NCBI GenBank assembly: GCA_009746045.1
Contig: RPFO01000542.1
Span: 610,978-674,977 of the forward strand
Direction: 5' to 3'
Source of the DNA: Mesostigma viride
Taxonomy: Eukaryota; Streptophyta; Mesostigmatophyceae; Mesostigmatales; Mesostigmataceae
Length of the DNA stretch: 64,000 nucleotides
The notes below the pieces were generated by a model. It ran no database searches, was not told the DNA's origin, and saw nothing but the letters and a program-made list of their open reading frames with translations. The position numbers were made by a program, and so were the translations under genes. Numbering within the stretch: position 1 is the stretch's first letter; the number at the start of each line of letters is the position of its first letter. This document shows, one piece after another, positions 10,913-21,017 of this stretch.

Positions 10913-11830
10913 ATGGTGCAGGAGGAACAACGGCAGCAGGATTTCCGGTTTCGGCAGTCTGCTGGGGGTTCGATTTCTCCTGAATTGCGTCGTGTCGTTC
11001 GGGATCTATCTTTATTGCTTGCAGATCGTCCGCCTGTTAATCGCAGCTTCGTGCAATTCGTCGACGACCAGGTCGAAGATTGGGAGCGAATTCTGCGACA
11101 CGTACAAACCATCGTCATTCCGGAGCACCGGAGCATCGACGACCTCGAGCAGGAGCTTCACGGTTTGGTCGGCATCCAGACGGTGATTACAGCAGTAGCT
11201 GAGCGAGTGCGGACGGAGTTGGCGGCAAGGCGAGGCGAGGTTGCGGAGGCAGCTGGCGCAGGGCGACACGAGTTTGTGCCGACAGCAGCGGGTGCGGGAG
11301 TACCACGTACTTTCGCAGGCGTATCGGCGACGAGGGTGTTGCAGCGGGACCAGTTAGGCGTGAACGACGCGGAGCGGAGCATACAGGCGGCTTGCAGAGG
11401 TCGGGGCGACAGCGGAAGCCATCACCGGAGGACAGCGCGCGGCAAGAGTCGGCAGGTTTCCGGAGCGAGTAAGAGTTCCTTTTCAGGAACTGCCCCAACC
11501 CCTTCGCGTTCGTGTGACGCGTTGGGAAGAGTTTGCACCTCTTGGTACGATAGTGACCTTGAGGTGGGAGCAGGGGGTGTCGCTGGGCTAGGCGACGAGG
11601 CACTTGGCGACCACGAGGTGCCAAGATACAATCCGCGGGGTGCCAACGACGGGTTGTCACCTGTCTACTATACCAACGGTGACGATTCAGTCATCGCGGG
11701 CCGACAGCGGGTCGACGACGGCGCAGCAGGTAGCAGGGTACCAGAGCTGATTGTGGTGAGCGACAGCGACGACGACAGCGACAAGGAGAACCAGGACGCG
11801 CCTGGGGCCAGCCGTGGTGGTCTTGCCTGA
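10913..11830 (+). CDS. Extra first ORF of the copia element, unknown, with SIM-like tail
   Basis: A 305-residue open frame starting ATG 93 bp after the LTR and ahead of gag. The first ~100 residues are helical and charged (SPELRRVVRDLSLLLADRPP, EDWERILRHVQTIVIPEH), probably an oligomerising or binding domain. The middle is Arg/Gly/Ala-rich. The end is acidic: ELIVVSDSDDDSDKENQDA. IVVSDSDDD has the hydrophobic-core-plus-acid form of a SUMO-interaction motif, and KEN is the core of an APC/C degron; both are pattern matches only. Copia elements normally begin with gag, so this ORF is an addition. The inverted copy at 1-2,872 keeps its C-terminal part. Confidence 0.65.
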   Translation: MVQEEQRQQDFRFRQSAGGSISPELRRVVRDLSLLLADRPPVNRSFVQFVDDQVEDWERILRHVQTIVIPEHRSIDDLEQELHGLVGIQTVITAVAERVRTELAARRGEVAEAAGAGRHEFVPTAAGAGVPRTFAGVSATRVLQRDQLGVNDAERSIQAACRGRGDSGSHHRRTARGKSRQVSGASKSSFSGTAPTPSRSCDALGRVCTSWYDSDLEVGAGGVAGLGDEALGDHEVPRYNPRGANDGLSPVYYTNGDDSVIAGRQRVDDGAAGSRVPELIVVSDSDDDSDKENQDAPGASRGGLA

Positions 11831-11856
11831 GTGGTAACACTTGGCACTTTCCTTTC

Positions 11857-13111
11857 TTGTTCAGTAGCTTATATTGCTTTAATTGCTGCTTGGCCACTTG
11901 GCTGGCTGTAGCAGATCTGAACAGAGGCCATCATGGAGGATGGAGCTATCAACCAACAAGCGCTTTATGGGCTTCGCGGCGCGGCGCTGGGTGGATGGAC
12001 GAGATGGACGCGATGGACGCGGTGGACGCGATGGACGCGGGGACGGCCAGGCGCTGGGAGACCAGGCTGAGGTGCCAGATAATCAGAGCCAAGGATCGCA
12101 GGGCGGTCAGAACGCGCCAGCCGCAGATCAAGCGGCGCCTAAGCGACCAACGTGGCTGAGGGGTACGCGGTGCTAGGCCAGTTTCAGTCCATCAAGGACA
12201 ATTGGCAGCCCCGGGATGCTGAGAGGATGTTAGAGGACATGAACTTGTACACGGAGATATACAACGGTGACAAGCTTCGCATCCTGGCGTCTAGTGCCTA
12301 CATACGGCAGTCGGCGAGGCGGCTGTTCAAGTTTGTTCGGGAGCGACACGCGGCGGGGGACACCTGGGCGGCGTTTATGACGCGACTCAGGTGTTCCTGA
12401 GTGACAAGAGGACCATAGATGGGTCCCACCTGAAGCAAGAATACCTGGACTACAAGCCCATCAAGGGGCAGCTAGTGGTCCACGCCTTTGAAGACTTCGT
12501 CAAGCTGAGGGAGGACGCCATGGCCAAGGGCTTCTTCGTCGCAGATCGGATGGCCATGGGCGACTTTCTCAAGTCGCTGCAGCTGGATCCGGTCACCATG
12601 GATAATGTGACCATCCACATGCGACAGGTCCATGGCTGGGCAGCCATGACGGACCAGTTGTATGAGTGTTTCAGCGGCAAGTACGTGGGTGGTAAGCGCC
12701 CTCGTCAGGGATGAGGAGGCCACTGAACCCACGGTTAAGTCCATGAGGGGATCGGGCCACGGGGGCCCAGCGCCCTCGAGAGGGCCTGAGACCTCTTCAA
12801 GGGGTCGAGGAAGGTCCAGGAGGGGGCGTGACAGAAGGGCTGGACGGGGGACCCCGCCGAAGTCGGGACATCCACAGTCCCAGTTTGACTTCAAGAGGGT
12901 GGGTGGTCCTCCCAAGGCTGGGCCCAGCAGTGGGACCTCACGGGACATCAGTCAGGTGGAATGTTATTTCTGCCAGGGGAAGGGTCACTTCAGGAATGAG
13001 TGTCCCTCGTACCTGAGGCAGGAAGGTCAGAGCAAGCCAGCTCAGGGTGGCAGCAAGGACAAGGCTGGTCCATCCCAGGACAAGGGCAAGGGCAAGGCTG
13101 CTGATCATTGA
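11857..13111 (+). CDS. Copia gag of copy 2 (broken)
   Basis: The same protein as the 313-residue gag of copy 1: a capsid-like helical part (about 12,180-12,690), a basic RG-rich linker, and a CCHC knuckle CYFCQGKGHFRNEC near 12,960-13,005. Gly/Asp-rich DNA with many GGACGCGATGGAC-type repeats (about 11,995-12,045) lies upstream. It is broken, about three times. Confidence 0.75.
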
Positions 13112-13144
13112 CTTGAGCCTGCACACATCCCTGAACCCTGGAGG

Positions 13145-16100
13145 GTGCCCCCAGGGGTGTGTAATGAAGCTGCTAGTGACAGCAGTGAGGGGCAGCCCCA
13201 TGCTCTAGTGAAAGAGCCTATTGGACACGATGGGGCAAGCTTGGTTACCACAGAGAGTATGCCAGCTGTAGCTGCAGTGGTTACTCGCCAACGTGCCCGC
13301 CATGGCGGTGCTGAGCCTGAGGTAGGACCTGGTGATGTGGACCCAGGTGGATCTCAGAAGCATTCTGACCGTGCAGGACTGGCACAGGATGGTCAGGATG
13401 AGGATAGGGCTGGAGACAGTCTGACAGGCACGACCCTGGTGCCTCCTGTACATAAGGGATCTGTACATACCTTGAGTGCTAATAATGACAATAAAAGATT
13501 TTCTCTCTTGTATGACATTGCCTCAAGGTTGCATACCATGTTTGGCCATGCAGCTCAGTCTTTGCAAGTTGCTAGACGGCTGGGAGGAAGTGAGTTGTAC
13601 TCCATCTGCCAACAGGTTGCTCAAGCTTGCAAGTGCAGGCTAGTTGCTAGAAAGCCCAAGCAGTCTCATGCCAGGACTCCTATTTTGCAGCCAGGCCATG
13701 TGCAGGTAGATATTCAGAGAATCAGGGGTTTGAAGCTGCTGGTGGCAGTGGACAGATATACCAAGTACAAGACCCTAGAGATCCTGCCTGACATGGAGAA
13801 GCCTACATTGATTGCTGCTCTGAAGTTGACAAGGAGCAGGTACCCTGGGTTGGAGTTGTTGCAGTGTGACATTCAGTTTGAGTGCTGTGAGAACCTGCCA
13901 GAGTTTCCAGAGTTGCTGATTACACCCAGGGAGAGCCACGGCCAGCAAGGGGTGGTGGAGAGAGCCATCCAAGAGATCAAGACTGTGCTGCTGGTGGAGA
14001 GGATTCCAAGGACGTCATCTGCCATTGTGACATCTGCATGGCTACGTTCTGTGGAGGACAGGCTGAACCTGAGGACTCCCATGTTCTTTGGTGACATTGC
14101 CATCAATCCTCTTATGCTGCATACCAGGATGCTGCCAGCTGATGCTGAGCAGGCATGGAAGGAGAAGCTAGAGGCCAAGTTCCTCAAGCTGAGGCAGAAA
14201 GACAAGGGCTGGAGTGTCCTAGAACCTAACGTTGGACAACAGGTTGTTGTGTGGAAGGAACCAAGCTTTCCAGGGAAACGTGGCAGCTGGCATGATGGGG
14301 TGGTGACCCGAGTAGAAGCCGCTGGCCATAAGTGCTGGGTGGCCATTGATGGCTCCCAAGCAGTGCACCGTCTGTCCTGGTCAAAGATCCGTCCCCGGGG
14401 AGGTAATCAAGGAGACCTCTTCCAGGTGCCCGCTGGTGTACAAGGCGGGGGTGACGTGGAGCTTCCTGATCAGGGTGCTACAGCTGTATCGAGCCCTCAG
14501 GGTGACCCTGGCCCGGCCCCTGGGGTACCTTCACATACGGTGGTTGGGCAAGCAGGCGGACAGGCTGCACCTCCGGAACGGCCCGACACCAGGCCTAGGG
14601 GTGTGCGTCTATCAGATATTGTACAGGCTTTGCAAAGAGCCAAGAAGGAGCCTAAGGTGTCCAAGCTTGTCCAGTTGGATGAACCTGAGGTAGCTGCCAT
14701 GGAGATAGATACCAATGCACAGGTTTCTGTCATGGGACCTCAGCATACAGGAGAACTGCTGGTCGGAGAACCAAGTTGCCCCTGGGTGTCTGATTTCAGT
14801 GGTAGGACGCATCTAAGGGTGTTGGGAGAGGTTACTGCCCCTGTCATGGGTGTGGATGTGACCTTCCTTGTCCTAGAGGACTATGATGGCCCTGTGATTT
14901 TGGGTCAGAATTTTCTGGGCAATCCTGGGATTTCTATCAGAGCTACAGCTCTGAGAAGAGATGGCTGGGGGATGATTCCCCTAGAAAATTTCAGGACAAC
15001 ATTTCCAGTCAGGTGCAGGGCCAAGCCGGTCAAGGGTGTAAAATGGGATGAAGGGGAGGTGCCCCCAGCGGCCAGTTTGGTGATTCCAGCTGTGTTGCAC
15101 CCCAGCAGTATTGGCATAACTCACAGGAGCCTTGCTGCACACTCTCCTTTGACATATGACCAGCTGGTCCAAGAGATGAGCTCGCCTACTTTGTTTGAGG
15201 CTTGGAAGCTCGCCTTCTCCAAGGCATTGGAGGAGTGGTTGCAGTTTGAGTGTGCTGCACCAACAGACAGACGTCCCCCAGCATCAAGGAAGCTTGCTTT
15301 GAGATTTGTGCTGAAGAGGAAGGTTGTGGATGAGGTATCAGTGCCCCATGTCAGGCCTGTCCTGAATGAGTATCACGGCACGGGGAGTCTGCCAGGAGAG
15401 GAGCTATACACGCCAGGGATGCTACACGACACATGGAGAATTTTGCTATGTCTCTACGTGGGGTTGCTGAACAGGGGAGCAGCTATGTCATCAGTGCTGC
15501 TGGACTTCAAGAGGGCATTTTTAAAATCTGATCCAGAAGTGGCCAGGAGGGTGTGGAAGCAGGATGAGCCTTACTGTGTTGAGGTGCCTGCCATCTGGAA
15601 GCTGGAGCTGCATCAACAATTCCTGGTTATTCTGAAGGGCCTGGAAGGACTCAGGTCGAGCCCAATCATCTGGAGACTCACGCTGCAGGAAGCTCTGATC
15701 AGTGAGTGTGGCTTGAGAGTGTCTTCAGTTGATCCCTGTTTGCTGCTGGCCCAATGGGAGGGTCTGCCAGTGTATGCTAGTTTGCATGGAGATGATCTGC
15801 ATTTGCTAGCCCCCACGACCTGGCTGAAGAAGTTTATTCCTGTCATCAGTGGCAAGTTTTCACTGGGCAAGGAGCTGTGGCAGGAGCCCAACAAGCCTGT
15901 AGTGTTCTGTGGAATGCAGGCTACCCTGTTCAGGAGGGACGGGGAGTGGAGTATCAGGCTTCAGGCTGGAGGAGATTATAAACAGACCATTGTGAAGGCC
16001 TTGCCAGAGAAGATCACCCAGGCTGCAGGACCTGAGTTGAGAGGCATGTGGGCCTGGTTTGCCAGCATCTGTGGTCCGTCTTTGATGGTCCATAGCAGAA

Positions 16101-16702
16101 TGCCTGATGAGGTGCTTGAGGATGAGAAGCCTCGAGTCATAGCCCGGTTGGTGGAGAGTACCCCTGATCTGATTTTGTCTGGGATTGACTTTGCCCAGCC
16201 TATCACCTTGGAGATCTTTGTTGACAGTTCCATGGATGCTCGCCAGGTTACCAAGGTCAGGGGGAGATCTGCTGCTCTGTTTGCTTTTTATCAGAGCAGG
16301 GCAAGTTTGTTCAGCTGGTACAGCAGACTGCAGAAGAGGGTCTGTATCAGTTCAGATGTGGCAGAATGCAGGGCCATATGCGAGGGGATCCAGTCCAGCC
16401 TGTACATAAAGGAGTTAATGCTGGAGCTGGCTTCAGTTACCCCTTGGACCTTGCAGATGGAGACGTTGTTGCTAACAGACAGCATGGGTATGGTCCAGTT
16501 TGTTCACAAGCAGCTGGCCAGAAGCCGGGACCTGGATTATTTGTTGCTGAAGGAGTTGGCCAGTTTGGTTGACTTGAAGCATATCCCTGGCGAGGAGAAC
16601 CCTGCTGATGCATTGACAAAGCTGCCACACAAGGCCCCAGCCCAGTACAATGTACTGAGGAAGCTCATGAATGCTGACTGTCAAGTCGGTCTATCTGTCT
16701 AA
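13145..16702 (+). CDS. Copia pol polyprotein (integrase, protease-like, RT, RNase H)
   Basis: One open frame of 1,185 residues. Integrase comes first: zinc-binding part around residues 125-170 (LHTMFGHAAQ...), catalytic core to about 290 (QGVVERAIQEIK), and an SH3-like C-terminal domain near 360-417 (GSWHDGVVTRVEAAGHKCWV). A retropepsin-like segment follows at about 545-595 (TFLVLEDYDGPVILGQNFL), then copia-type reverse transcriptase (VLLDFKRAFLKSD, LEGLRSSPIIW, SVDPCLLL, SLHGDDLHLL; about 720-900) and RNase H (FVDSSMDA near 1,024; ENPADALTKLP near 1,155). The usual copia order is protease, integrase, RT, RNase H, so the protease position is unusual. The frame looks whole. Confidence 0.85.
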   Translation: MPPGVCNEAASDSSEGQPHALVKEPIGHDGASLVTTESMPAVAAVVTRQRARHGGAEPEVGPGDVDPGGSQKHSDRAGLAQDGQDEDRAGDSLTGTTLVPPVHKGSVHTLSANNDNKRFSLLYDIASRLHTMFGHAAQSLQVARRLGGSELYSICQQVAQACKCRLVARKPKQSHARTPILQPGHVQVDIQRIRGLKLLVAVDRYTKYKTLEILPDMEKPTLIAALKLTRSRYPGLELLQCDIQFECCENLPEFPELLITPRESHGQQGVVERAIQEIKTVLLVERIPRTSSAIVTSAWLRSVEDRLNLRTPMFFGDIAINPLMLHTRMLPADAEQAWKEKLEAKFLKLRQKDKGWSVLEPNVGQQVVVWKEPSFPGKRGSWHDGVVTRVEAAGHKCWVAIDGSQAVHRLSWSKIRPRGGNQGDLFQVPAGVQGGGDVELPDQGATAVSSPQGDPGPAPGVPSHTVVGQAGGQAAPPERPDTRPRGVRLSDIVQALQRAKKEPKVSKLVQLDEPEVAAMEIDTNAQVSVMGPQHTGELLVGEPSCPWVSDFSGRTHLRVLGEVTAPVMGVDVTFLVLEDYDGPVILGQNFLGNPGISIRATALRRDGWGMIPLENFRTTFPVRCRAKPVKGVKWDEGEVPPAASLVIPAVLHPSSIGITHRSLAAHSPLTYDQLVQEMSSPTLFEAWKLAFSKALEEWLQFECAAPTDRRPPASRKLALRFVLKRKVVDEVSVPHVRPVLNEYHGTGSLPGEELYTPGMLHDTWRILLCLYVGLLNRGAAMSSVLLDFKRAFLKSDPEVARRVWKQDEPYCVEVPAIWKLELHQQFLVILKGLEGLRSSPIIWRLTLQEALISECGLRVSSVDPCLLLAQWEGLPVYASLHGDDLHLLAPTTWLKKFIPVISGKFSLGKELWQEPNKPVVFCGMQATLFRRDGEWSIRLQAGGDYKQTIVKALPEKITQAAGPELRGMWAWFASICGPSLMVHSRMPDEVLEDEKPRVIARLVESTPDLILSGIDFAQPITLEIFVDSSMDARQVTKVRGRSAALFAFYQSRASLFSWYSRLQKRVCISSDVAECRAICEGIQSSLYIKELMLELASVTPWTLQMETLLLTDSMGMVQFVHKQLARSRDLDYLLLKELASLVDLKHIPGEENPADALTKLPHKAPAQYNVLRKLMNADCQVGLSV

Positions 16703-17430
16703 AAGCTGAGAGCTGGGTGCTTAAGTCTCTGGATATCAGGCTGGGAGCTTGATTGTACATAATCCTGAGCACACCTTGAGGGGTGAGACATGTCTCTGGT
16801 GTGGGAATGTCTGACATTGTCTCTGATGGAGAGATGTCTATCTGGGGTTTTCATCTCAGTCTGAGGTTTCCCCAGATCTGTGGTTTGTGGGCGGGGTTCG
16901 ATTCCCTGGTGCCGTCTTAAGGCGGAGTTTCACGGACTGGCTGACCCATCCACCATGCTGGTGAGGTGGCGACAGGTCCCCTGATTTTCCACGGTTGGAA
17001 CGAGTATAGGAGCTTGTGTTTTGCATGTGCTTCGCGTAGATGTTGTGTCTGGTTCGATAAGGGGCAGCAGACCGGCGCCGACTCCCGTCTGGGGGTCAGC
17101 AATGTTTTCTGATGAGCTGTTGTGGGTGATCTGTGGGGTTTCGCCTAAGGTCCTGAAGGTTGTACATACTTCTCAAGTTCTTAGCTGAACACCTATGGGC
17201 TGCCACAGTTGGCCAACCTCTTGTACATGGGTAACACAACGAGCCTCCCGTGAAGGGATAGGGACTCATTGTAATTTGTTTGTGCTCCTGAGCCAGTATG
17301 GGTGCTATGTACATATAATAAGGAATCCAAGCTGACTGTCATGCCCAGCGGGTTGTGACTTGTAGTCGGGGAGGATGTCCAGTACCCATTGTGTGTGTTT
17401 GTATGTAGACTTGTGTGAGCTGCTACAGCT
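16703..17430 (+). other. Copia 3' non-coding region between pol and the polypurine tract
   Basis: About 730 bp without a convincing frame, GT-rich on the plus strand. No hairpin or second gene is obvious. It lies inside the element and belongs to it. Confidence 0.5.
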
Positions 17431-17449
17431 CAAGAAAAGAAAGGATTGG

Positions 17450-18142
17450 AGTTAACGCCAAGCGCATTGGCGTGATCCTGATTCGGCATATCTCTGCGAT
17501 TCCAGCGGCACCGGAACGAGTTCATTCCGACAAGTATCAAGAAAGTTATGGCGTTCCGACTTCCCGGTCGCGCGCGAGCGCGAGCCGGCTGTTCTTCTAA
17601 GTCGGACGTGAATATTTGCCGACGACATATGGGGTCGACAGTAATTCCTGGGCTGACAGGAATTAGGTGCTGTACCTACGACGGTATTGGATTAATACGT
17701 CGTACGCAGGAAATAGGAACCTTAACCTGTGGTCTGTTGGTACCGCAGGCTTAGTCCTGGACTTCTAGGTGCAGATGCAATAGTCACTGTGGACTGTGCT
17801 CTGTGGTCACTGTGCCTGTATGGCAGACCTACTGTATAGGAACTGGGCGCTGTACAGGTAGTGAATACTGTACCGGGGTGTTATTACTGAGCAGGCCTCC
17901 TAGGCTGCTCAGGACTAGCAAGCACAGTGCACAAGTATATAAACAATAGGCCAGTGCCAATGGGCATCTCTTGCGAGCCCGCCTCACGTGTGTGCCTTGA
18001 CTTGGCAAGCGCGTGTACAAGCCTCAAGTGTGTGAGCGCTGTAACATTATCCAATTTTAACAAAGCTCCGTTTCCAACCATATTCACACATTGCTGCATT
18101 GCAACCATATCCTTCAAATTGCGTTTGCTAAGAACGTTAACT
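17450..18142 (+). repeat. 3' LTR of the copia element
   Basis: A 693-bp partner of the 5' LTR, preceded by a purine-rich tract (CAAGAAAAGAAAGGATTGG, 17,431-17,449) that fits the plus-strand primer site, and followed by the target duplication CCTCC. Confidence 0.92.
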
Positions 18143-18690
18143 CCTCCACTAGTCCCCCGTGCCCATGCCCATCTGCGTTCCATGTCTGGGGTGCGTCTTG
18201 TAAAGGATTGTAGCGCTTTGGCGTCTATTCGATCCAGGAAATTTATGTTCTTGTAGGCCTACCCAGATTTCATGAGATGGGCCGACATAGGGTTGGGTGA
18301 TACTGGCTAGTTGTGCCTGGAGCGCAGATATTTTAGACTGTCCCTGGGTGCGAACACCATAAGTATTTAAACCCTGAACGTTCCAAGATATTATAGTAAG
18401 TTGACTCATAAGTTAGTAGAAGGGGAGAGAATGCAGAAGGATGTGAGCGTTGGCGTACCTCTCATGCCTTTGAAGACGACGCACGCGCCCGCTTGGTTGC
18501 GTCGGCTGTGGTGACCGTTGGCTGCGCCCGTTTGGCCGAGGGGTCGTCCTGCGCTGTCGCTTCCTCGAGAGAGCCAGTTGAGGAGGGCATCATGTCGAGA
18601 TCATGGAATAGGACCGGCAGCCGTGCCGTCGGAAATAGGCGGTAATCTGCAGGTATGACAACGAGGACAACAGGAGCAATTAAGAGTTAG
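18143..18690 (-). mobile_element. LINE fragment: ORF1 C-terminus and start of ORF2 endonuclease (right of the copia insertion)
   Basis: Minus strand. The frame 18,149-18,409 starts MSQLTIISWNVQGLN, the signature opening of an APE-type endonuclease, with WVGLQEHKFPGS carrying the catalytic Glu. Upstream, about 18,461-18,688 reads as an ORF1 C-terminus (SLEEATAQDDPSAKRAQ...RARASSSKA, then a stop). A two-ORF LINE is therefore indicated, with about 50 bases between ORF1 stop and ORF2 start. CCTCC at 18,143-18,147 is the second copy of the copia target duplication. Confidence 0.75.
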
Positions 18691-19309
18691 ATAGCGAAAA
18701 AAGGTGTACCATTCCAGGGGTTATGCTGGGGGGAAGCCTGCATTGCACCATCCGTGACTGCAATGTCAGGTTGGGTCTGTATCGGGTCTCATGGTGACTT
18801 CCGGTCACCGAGTTATGCGAGAGCCTGTTCCTCCGCAGGATCGCATGGTTAAAGGTGTAAAGGGTGAGTAGAAACAGCACTACCAGGAAGCGTCCAGCTT
18901 CCTGAGCTGTTCTACTGCTATTCCAGGTCCATTTGTAGTGAGCCGTCACGCTATTCTGTATGCCTCTAGGCATCAGCCGTACTTCCTGTATGCCTTGCCA
19001 GCCGCCGACATCACAGATAGCGTGGCGGCTCAAGGACCAAATAAAAGTTGCTTATATGGGTATCGTTAGACGCACCTTTTCACGGCGAATCCGGCGGTAT
19101 GTCGCGGGTCGCGGATGGCCGAAGCTATCGCCTGCTATCCTCTACGCCGCCATAGCCTAAAGGGTCCTACATTAAAAGAACCCGCATTGGTAGTTTTAAT
19201 TCAGTTCAGCCAAAAGGCCCTTCGGAATTAGACATTAGCGTTTTATTGGTTGAAAGTGCTACTGTGTCCGCCCAATTAATTAATTATTAGTTTTTTTGTT
19301 TGGTTACTA
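18691..19309. other. Unassigned DNA right of the LINE fragment
   Basis: I see no supportable gene. A short AATTAATTAATTATTAG stretch at about 19,273-19,290 resembles the LINE tails found at 47-58 kb but lacks their hairpin. Confidence 0.35.
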
Positions 19310-20093
19310 GGTTCCAAGGCCTACTAGGCAGTTTTTCTGAGTGCCATAGTGAAGGTTGCTGGCTCCTTCTTGCAGCTGATGTACGTTCAGTCCGGGAAGT
19401 TGACAGCATGTGGTCATTCTTCCAAGCAGCTTCTGGAGCCAAGCTCATTGGTGTCCGTTCCAGGCCTCCTTAAAGCAGCTTAGTCACTTCCCCATAGCGG
19501 GACCGGCGCAAGCAGCTAGTCTTGGTTGTCCATTCAGGCAACAGCTGTGTTGGATACCCACATGTGGGGGTGGTCCAACGCTGATTGGGCGTGGTGGCAG
19601 TAGCCTATTGGGGGCTTGAGGCCAGTGAGGGATTGGTAACTTCTCTATGGCGGACATGGTGCATGGAGGCGACGTTGGAGAGTATCCTGGTGGTGGACTA
19701 GTGCTATTGGTGGTGACTGCACGCACTCAATGGTGGAGACTTCATCAAGCACTGCATGGTGGCCGCTGGGACTCTGGTGACTTGGGGACGCCCAAGTGAC
19801 GCGTATCTGTAATGCTGGTGCCTACTCCTGACGCTGTGTTGGGTCCTGCCTGCTGGTGGACATCAAGCCAGCCGTGTGCAGATGAGTAACCTCCTACCCT
19901 TGCTTTGCCCTGCTATGGACTTATCCTTGCTTGCATGGTGCCAGGATGGCTTGTTGTCTTGATAGTACACCATCCGCCCTTGAGCTGATTGCTTGCACAG
20001 CATGATGGTTGTATGAATAGGACTGCTTGCACGGGGGGGTCTGGCATCATGTTTGCATGGGTAGGATGTCCTTGTGGGTTGGATGATGGGCGG
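19310..20093 (+). mobile_element. Old LTR-element remnant, left part (before the gypsy 1 insertion)
   Basis: TGG/CTGG-rich DNA of the same texture as 31,976-35,080 on the other side of gypsy element 1, ending in GGCGG (20,089-20,093), the target duplication of that insertion. No protein domain could be read. I infer it is part of the same older element that ends in the LTR at 35,081-35,781; no 5' LTR is seen. Confidence 0.35.
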
Positions 20094-20705
20094 TGTTACG
20101 AGCCGCACCATCGGCTCTGAAAGACCCTAGTCTAGCGTGGGTTACACCTGAATAAACTCGGAATCTGCTATCCGCCCGGACTACGTGAATGTAGCCCTGA
20201 ATTCTAGCCAGTACGCGGAATTACTAGCTAGGCCCTGAATGCACAACTAGATAAATTATACATATACATGGAATGCACGAAGGGCGTTAGTGCAGCCCAG
20301 ATTTGACCCCTGGTTCGGCAGACGAGTTTTACTCAAGTCGATTTTATTCCAAACCAAAGATGGGAAGCCATTGTCACCTACGACATTTGTCCAAGACGGC
20401 GTGCATGCCAGCGGGTCGGCCGGGGGCCGAACCTCTAGCGCTGCAATGAATATCAGCCGTAGATGTACATAGTATCCGCCAGTCTGGCACCCGGTACCTG
20501 GCAGTCCCGGGTACAGACCAGTAACACACCAAACCGAAAGCAAAGCCACGGGTACCTGGGCCGGCTGATGGAATAACTCGGCCAAGTCCCCGAATCTAAC
20601 GTAATAACTATCGAAAGTCTCAAACAATATCAAAATGACTTTCGACTGACCAAACTAATTTATTTTAGGAATTGTTACGCCCAAACATGGGTTAGGGCCG
20701 TAACA
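20094..20705 (-). repeat. 3' LTR of gypsy 1
   Basis: A 612-bp LTR. On the minus strand it is preceded by the polypurine tract at 20,706-20,720 (GGGGAGGGGGAGGAG). Confidence 0.94.
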
Positions 20706-20720
20706 CTCCTCCCCCTCCCC
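20706..20720 (-). promoter_or_regulatory. Polypurine tract of gypsy 1
   Basis: A purine run, GGGGAGGGGGAGGAG on the minus strand, directly before the 3' LTR, as needed for plus-strand priming. The ~300 bp between it and the 619-residue ORF holds no other frame. Confidence 0.8.
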
Positions 20721-21017
20721 GGGGGACGATGGCTATCGTCCAATCGCCCGGGGGCGCACCTCAAACAACGGCACCACAAACATGGAAAATTCAAAAGAAA
20801 ACCAAAACACAATCATAACAACGGGGTGCTGTGTACCAGCGAGAACCCATCGTCATACATGCATATAATACACCAACTATGAGAATACTATGTCCCGATC
20901 CCTGTTCGCCAGCGGAGCAGTAGCCAGTTCTTCTCGGTGTTGCCTCGCAGGGACAACACCTTGATAGTTGTCAAATACTCCTTCGTCCCAGCACTCTCCG
21001 GCCAATCTCCCGGAAAA

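Larger units (their letters stand above)
10125..18142 (+). mobile_element. Complete Ty1/copia LTR retrotransposon (copy 2)
   Basis: Bounded by 695- and 693-bp LTRs starting AGTTAACG and ending CGTTAACT, and flanked by the 5-bp duplication CCTCC (10,120-10,124 and 18,143-18,147). Parts in order: 5' LTR, extra first ORF (10,913-11,830), gag (11,857-13,111), pol (13,145-16,702), about 740 bp of non-coding DNA, polypurine tract, 3' LTR. The LTRs differ by about seven substitutions and four small gaps, so the insertion is fairly recent but older than the two complete gypsy elements. pol looks whole; gag has about three breaks. It is inserted in the endonuclease region of a LINE. Confidence 0.93.
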
